Shown here: piece after piece, positions 10,430 through 13,563 of the stretch
How positions within the stretch are numbered: the first letter of the stretch is position 1
How the letters are laid out: each line of letters begins with the position of its first letter
NCBI GenBank assembly: GCA_016110215.1
Contig: JADWQD010000040.1
Location: forward strand, 1 to 13,563
Direction of reading: 5' to 3'
DNA: 13,563 nt
Source: Capronia americana
Taxonomy: Eukaryota > Ascomycota > Eurotiomycetes > Chaetothyriales > Herpotrichiellaceae
Made by a program: the position numbers and the translations under genes
Notes under the pieces: generated by a model
What the model was told of the DNA's origin: nothing
The model's input: only the letters and a program-made list of their open reading frames with translations
The model's database searches: none

Positions 10430-11227
10430 TAAGTAGTAAAGTATAGTAGTATATAGTATTAAATAATAAGTTAATATCTATTTTAAGGGCTTTTACGACT
10501 TTCTTAAGTTCTTTATTACTAGTAATATCGACTTCTTCACCTTTATTATTTTCTACTACTATACTTTTATTATCTTCTATTACTACACTTAGAGAGGAAT
10601 TCTTATATATTAACCCTTAGTCGTCGTTATCTGCGGGAGGAGAGGATAACGGCGACGACTTATTATTATCTATAATTCGCTTTCGTCGCGGCGCTATATT
10701 ACTAAGTATCTATATTTCGCTAGATTAATTAGTGGGTTAGTTATATAAAGAGAAGATATAATACTTCACTACCCTCTCTAAGGTGAGTTATAAATTTTAC
10801 TAGGGTTAGCTACAGTGAGGTTACTACTAGTCCCTACTAATTTAACTCCTTAGGTATAATGAAACCGGAGTCCTTAATATTATAGCTATTACTATATATA
10901 ATACTATAAGACGAGTTAGGTTATTTAGTGATCGTTATTTATTATAAGATTTTTTAATAGACGCCGGGTTAGGCGGTTATTATAGACGGATTATATTATA
11001 ATTATACTTAGGGTTTAGCGAAGATAAATAATTATTTATACTTAGTTTTAATAGTAGGAAAAGTAATATAAGAGTAGTGCGCCGCACGCTATAGGTTAGT
11101 ATTAGAGACCTTATACGGTTATATTATAGGGAAGTATATAACTATACTAAATAGGGGTCTAAGGCTAGGATACCTATAGTTATACTTACCTTAGAGCTCT
11201 TTTAATATATAGAGGAGAGTAGAATCT

Positions 11228-11288
11228 CTTTTAATAGGAAAGATATAGGACGAATAATTATTTATCTATAGTGAGAGCTCTAACTTAC
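11228..11288 (-). other. Intron-like unit with palindrome (second of a pair)
   Basis: 61 nt: GTAAGT at 11288, palindrome core at 11253-11265, acceptor-like AAAAG ending at 11228. Its donor begins at the base right after the acceptor of the neighbouring unit, leaving no exon between them. Confidence 0.4.
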
Positions 11289-11348
11289 CTAGGGAGTTAG
11301 TAGTGTTATTTAGCGGCGATTATAAATAATTATTTAATCTTAGCTTAC
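11289..11348 (-). other. Intron-like unit with palindrome (first of a pair)
   Basis: 60 nt: GTAAGC donor at 11348, palindrome at 11322-11336, perfect TACTAAC branch site, CCCTAG acceptor ending at 11289. The splice signals are as good as in the framed introns, but no host reading frame was identified. Confidence 0.5.
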
Positions 11349-11480
11349 CGATTATTTAGGTAAAGTAGAATAAATAATTTTAAATCTTATTTATAGAACG
11401 GCGAAGGATAGGATAAAAGTTTATATTTAATTAAGTAGGGATAAAATATTTAAGGACGGGCCGCCGCTAAGACTTTTAAG

Positions 11481-11633
11481 TATAGTGAATTTTATAGTAG
11501 TATAGTATATTATTAATATTACCGCTAAGAGTATAGTAAATTTTATAGTAGTATAGTATATTATTAATATTATCGCTAAGAGTATAGTGAATTTTATAGT
11601 AGTATAGTATATTATTTATATTATCACTAAGAC
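11481..11633. repeat. 51-bp tandem repeat, three copies
   Basis: The unit beginning tatagtgaattttatagtag at 11481 recurs at 11532 and 11583, a 51-bp period, with only a few substitutions. The array lies just beyond the 3' end of the first paralogue. Fifty-one is a multiple of three, but every frame on both strands carries several stop-like codons per unit. I read it as a minisatellite rather than a protein repeat. Confidence 0.85.
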
Positions 11634-11714
11634 TTACTAAGGGGGGAAGGGGGTATAAATAGGATTTAGAATTATTTATATCTAGTGCTGTCTATAGAGT
11701 AGTAGTAGCTTTAA

Positions 11715-11785
11715 CTAGTATATAGAAATAGCTTAGTGCTAAAATAAATATTTATTTATCCCTTCCTAACCTACTTATATACTAC
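11715..11785 (-). other. Intron 2 of paralogue A
   Basis: 71 nt: GTAGTA donor at 11785, palindrome variant at 11744-11759, CACTAAG branch-like site, ATACTAG acceptor ending at 11715. The copy in paralogue B (12823-12751) sits at the same place and has the same acceptor context (ATACTAG then TTAAAG). Confidence 0.6.
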
Positions 11786-12356
11786 CTAAAGTGCCTCTTA
11801 TTACCGCTATTTATTTAACTAAGAGACGAATATCTAATCCCTTAATCCCTATACCGGTTTCTCTAGACCGCTTAGTCTACTTATATATCTTTATAGTCGA
11901 GACGCTACTTAGATTAATTATTATAATCTTTAAATATATTCTTAGGGATGAACTAGTGTAACGGATATCCATTAGTCAAAAGGACGGGCTCCGCTAATTA
12001 GATTTTATTAAGATAAACTAGTAGGTAGCTAACCTCCTATTCATCGTATCTAAGTACCTAGATCGCTTTAAGGATTTTAAGCTTTAGGGCTTTAGGGAAT
12101 AGTATATCTACTAGGTACTCTATAAATAGAAAAATATATTTTAGTATTTTTAGGGTGGTGGTGCGGTTATTATATATTAATATATATAGTTCTAAATTAT
12201 CTCTTAAGTAAAGTTTATTTATTAAGAACTATATATAATTTAACTCTAGAAAGTTAAGTAAAGAAGGAGATAGGTGAAGATAGAACGGTTATATAATAAT
12301 ATAGTAAGCGCTCGCGCCCTTAAATAGATTATTACTATTATCGTCGGCTATATTAG

Positions 12357-12435
12357 CTAAATAAGAGTATATTAGAATAAATAATTATTTATAGGTAATA
12401 TTACACTATATATAAGATTTAGGTTAGACGCTCAC
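12357..12435 (-). other. Intron 1 of paralogue A
   Basis: 79 nt: GTGAGC donor at 12435, palindrome at 12377-12392, TCTAAT branch-like site, TTTAG acceptor ending at 12357. The last 20 bases before the acceptor match intron 1 of paralogue B exactly. Phase 1. Confidence 0.65.
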
Positions 12436-12750
12436 CTAACTAGTAAGTAAAGTTATAACCTCCGTCGGAAAACCTTCTACACCTTAGGTTAAGTTCTTTC
12501 CACCTTCCTCTACTATTATTTATTTAGTTAGATATAGTTAATAGTAAGGAGGGGGTGAAAAGGCTCTTACTTTAATAGCGGTTACTAATATTAAAAGAGT
12601 TAATTATTATTAAAATAAATAAGATATTAGATTATTTATAGGTAGATAGAGAATATAATAGAGGGGAATATTTATATTAATTAATAAATAGTAATTTATA
12701 TCTAGTAATATAAATAATTTAAGAGTTTATTTATCTAATAGTAACTTTAA

Positions 12751-12823
12751 CTAGTATATAAAATAGTCTAGTACTATAATAAATATTTATTTATAGCCTT
12801 TTATTAAGTACTATATAAAGTAC
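12751..12823 (-). other. Intron 2 of paralogue B
   Basis: 73 nt: GTACTT donor at 12823, palindrome variant at 12779-12794, TACTAGA as a weak branch site, ATACTAG acceptor ending at 12751. Same position and palindrome as intron 2 of paralogue A. Confidence 0.6.
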
Positions 12824-13405
12824 CTCTACTTTAGCGGTCGTTATAGTTTATTACCTTATAAAGGTATATATTATTTCTTTATACTTACCCTAGTTTCTAA
12901 CGGCTACCTCTACCTATATATATTTACCTATAGCCGAACCGCTATTTAGAATTATAGTTAAACTCTTTATAGATATAGCTATACGGGTTTAAAGACGTAA
13001 ACTCGCGTAGGGGCACTCCGTTAGTCGTAAGGATAGGGTTTATTAGTTATAGCTCGTTTAAGTAAACTTATAAATAGCCGATAATAAATTTATTATACCC
13101 GCGTTCCTATACTTTCTATAGGATCTATAGCTTAACGACTTTTAGGACGGTATATTCAGATATATATATAATAAAGAGGCGAACGTTTAATCTAATATTA
13201 ATAGTAGTGGTTCTATCGCCCACTATAAATATATATCTTTTTCTTTAGGTTAGTATTATAACTAGATTAGCTAGTGCTTAGGTATATAAGTATTCCGGGT
13301 CTAGAAAAATATAGAGTTCCCGGGGAATATAGAAAGGTTATATAGTGCCGCCGAGAGTAGTGTTTTATTTAGTAGGACTCTCGCGGTTGTCGTTACTTAT
13401 ATTAG

Positions 13406-13463
13406 CTAAATAAGAGTATATTAGAATAAATATTTATTTATATATAATATATCGAATACTTAC
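13406..13463 (-). other. Intron 1 of paralogue B
   Basis: 58 nt: GTAAGT donor at 13463, palindrome variant at 13426-13441, TCTAAT branch-like site, TTTAG acceptor ending at 13406. Phase 1, joining GYNP to TNISND. Confidence 0.75.
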
Positions 13464-13563
13464 TAGGGTTATATCCGGCGCTCTCCTAGCTAGTATATAA
13501 GTCTACTACTTCCGCGGCTATATATTTATCGCTATAGCTAGGAGTCTCTACTCTATTCTCTAC

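Larger units (their letters stand above)
5527..10697 (-). pseudogene. RIP-inactivated 11-exon gene, unknown product (about 1,526 codons)
   Basis: Minus-strand gene model by eye. Exons: 10697-10430, 10371-9655, 9593-8982, 8921-8703, 8646-8288, 8235-7834, 7765-7394, 7340-6591, 6539-6363, 6294-5983, 5916-5527. All ten introns are GT-AG and join in phase, totalling 4,578 nt or 1,526 codons with TAA/TAG read as Gln/Trp. The proposed start, ATA at 10697, would be a former ATG followed by APRRKR, a possible nuclear localisation signal. Residues 1-90 are Ser/Pro/Asp-rich and look disordered. Most of the rest is helix-like. A Lys/Asp/Glu-rich low-complexity stretch lies near residue 1190 (6719-6665), and a Lys-rich basic tail near 1450-1495 (5760-5610). 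Codons are of purine-N-pyrimidine type throughout. One in-frame TGA (7489-7487) is not a CpA product. The end is approximate: 5527 is the first stop-like codon after the basic tail. I do not recognise the family; a nuclear protein is possible from the basic ends only. Confidence 0.7.
10698..11480. other. Region without a clear gene
   Basis: About 780 bp upstream of the 11-exon gene. The minus frame stays loosely open to about 10800, so its promoter and leader probably begin there. Beyond that I find only short coherent frames. The palindrome occurs at 11024-11039, 11253-11265 and 11322-11336, and a decayed copy near 11370. Two GT-AG units with palindromes lie end to end at 11348-11228. A further GTAAGT to TTTAG unit (11189-11147, 43 nt) lacks the palindrome. 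A small intron-rich minus-strand gene is possible but no exon chain could be fixed. Confidence 0.4.
11641..12610 (-). pseudogene. RIP-inactivated gene, paralogue A, unknown product
   Basis: Minus-strand gene remnant with two introns (12435-12357 and 11785-11715). Its middle exon (12356-11786) reads as a coherent frame with TAA/TAG as Gln/Trp. It matches the middle exon of the copy at 12640-13563 along most of its length. Shared points include QPFY near its start, an RTTT stretch (near 12165) and a later LTNGYPLHQF stretch (12000-11965), where the other copy has LTTNGVPLREF. The frame was decided by this match. Ends are approximate: the start codon is lost, and the short last exon (11714 to about 11641) is unclear in frame. 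I do not recognise the family. Confidence 0.55.
12640..13563 (-). pseudogene. RIP-inactivated gene, paralogue B, 5' part outside window
   Basis: Minus-strand gene cut by the right edge. First visible exon (13563-13464) reads as an open frame and ends in GYNP then phase 1. Intron 1 is 13463-13406. The middle exon (13405-12824) has codons of purine-N-pyrimidine type and aligns with paralogue A (QPFY, VGDRTTT near 13210, LTTNGVPLREF near 13030-13000). Intron 2 is 12823-12751. The last exon ends about 12640. The two copies differ at many residues that RIP cannot account for, so the duplication is older than the mutation. Product unknown. Confidence 0.6.

Noticed and set aside
1..13563. Mitochondrial, bacterial or AT-biased genome as the source of the TpA excess
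   Set aside because: CpG-rich GC stretches persist and only CpA/TpG is missing, which fits RIP and not general AT bias.

Overview
The window looks like a heavily mutated, non-functional stretch of a filamentous ascomycete genome (Pezizomycotina). The organism is inferred from the mutation pattern. CpA and its complement TpG are almost absent, TpA is in great excess, and CpG, CpC and CpT are well preserved. That is the footprint of repeat-induced point mutation (RIP, C to T at CpA on both strands). As a result ATG codons are nearly gone, and CAA, CAG and TGG codons read as TAA or TAG, so ordinary ORF calling sees nothing. If TAA/TAG are read as former Gln/Trp, long coherent reading frames appear with almost no indels. 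No gene here can make its original protein now, so every gene is listed as a pseudogene.

Layout. (1) 1-1080, minus strand: part of a Gln-rich protein gene with a 96-bp (32-residue) tandem repeat, running off the left edge. (2) 1078-1230: a 94-bp duplication between two divergent genes. (3) 1209-5326, plus strand: a frame of about 1,350 codons with one intron near its 3' end, product unknown. (4) 5354-5560: three 68-bp tandem repeats between two convergent genes. (5) 10697-5527, minus strand: an 11-exon, 10-intron gene of about 1,526 codons in which every splice junction keeps the reading frame, product unknown. (6) 10698-11480: no clear gene, but two intron-like units lie back to back. (7) 11481-11633: three 51-bp tandem repeats. 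(8) about 11641-12610 and 12640-13563, minus strand: two diverged tandem copies of one gene, each with two introns at matching places; the second runs off the right edge.

The most striking feature is a 14-16 bp palindrome, ATAAATAATTATTTAT or its one-base variant ATAAATATTTATTTAT. It occurs about 19 times. Fourteen copies lie inside inferred spliceosomal introns, on both strands and in at least four genes, typically 19-30 nt after the donor and 14-33 nt before the acceptor. Nearly every intron I could define carries it, while intron sequence outside it is not shared, except between the two paralogues. This suggests introner-like elements, or a conserved hairpin near the branch point. Gene functions are not recognised; shared membership in one mobile element is possible but not shown.
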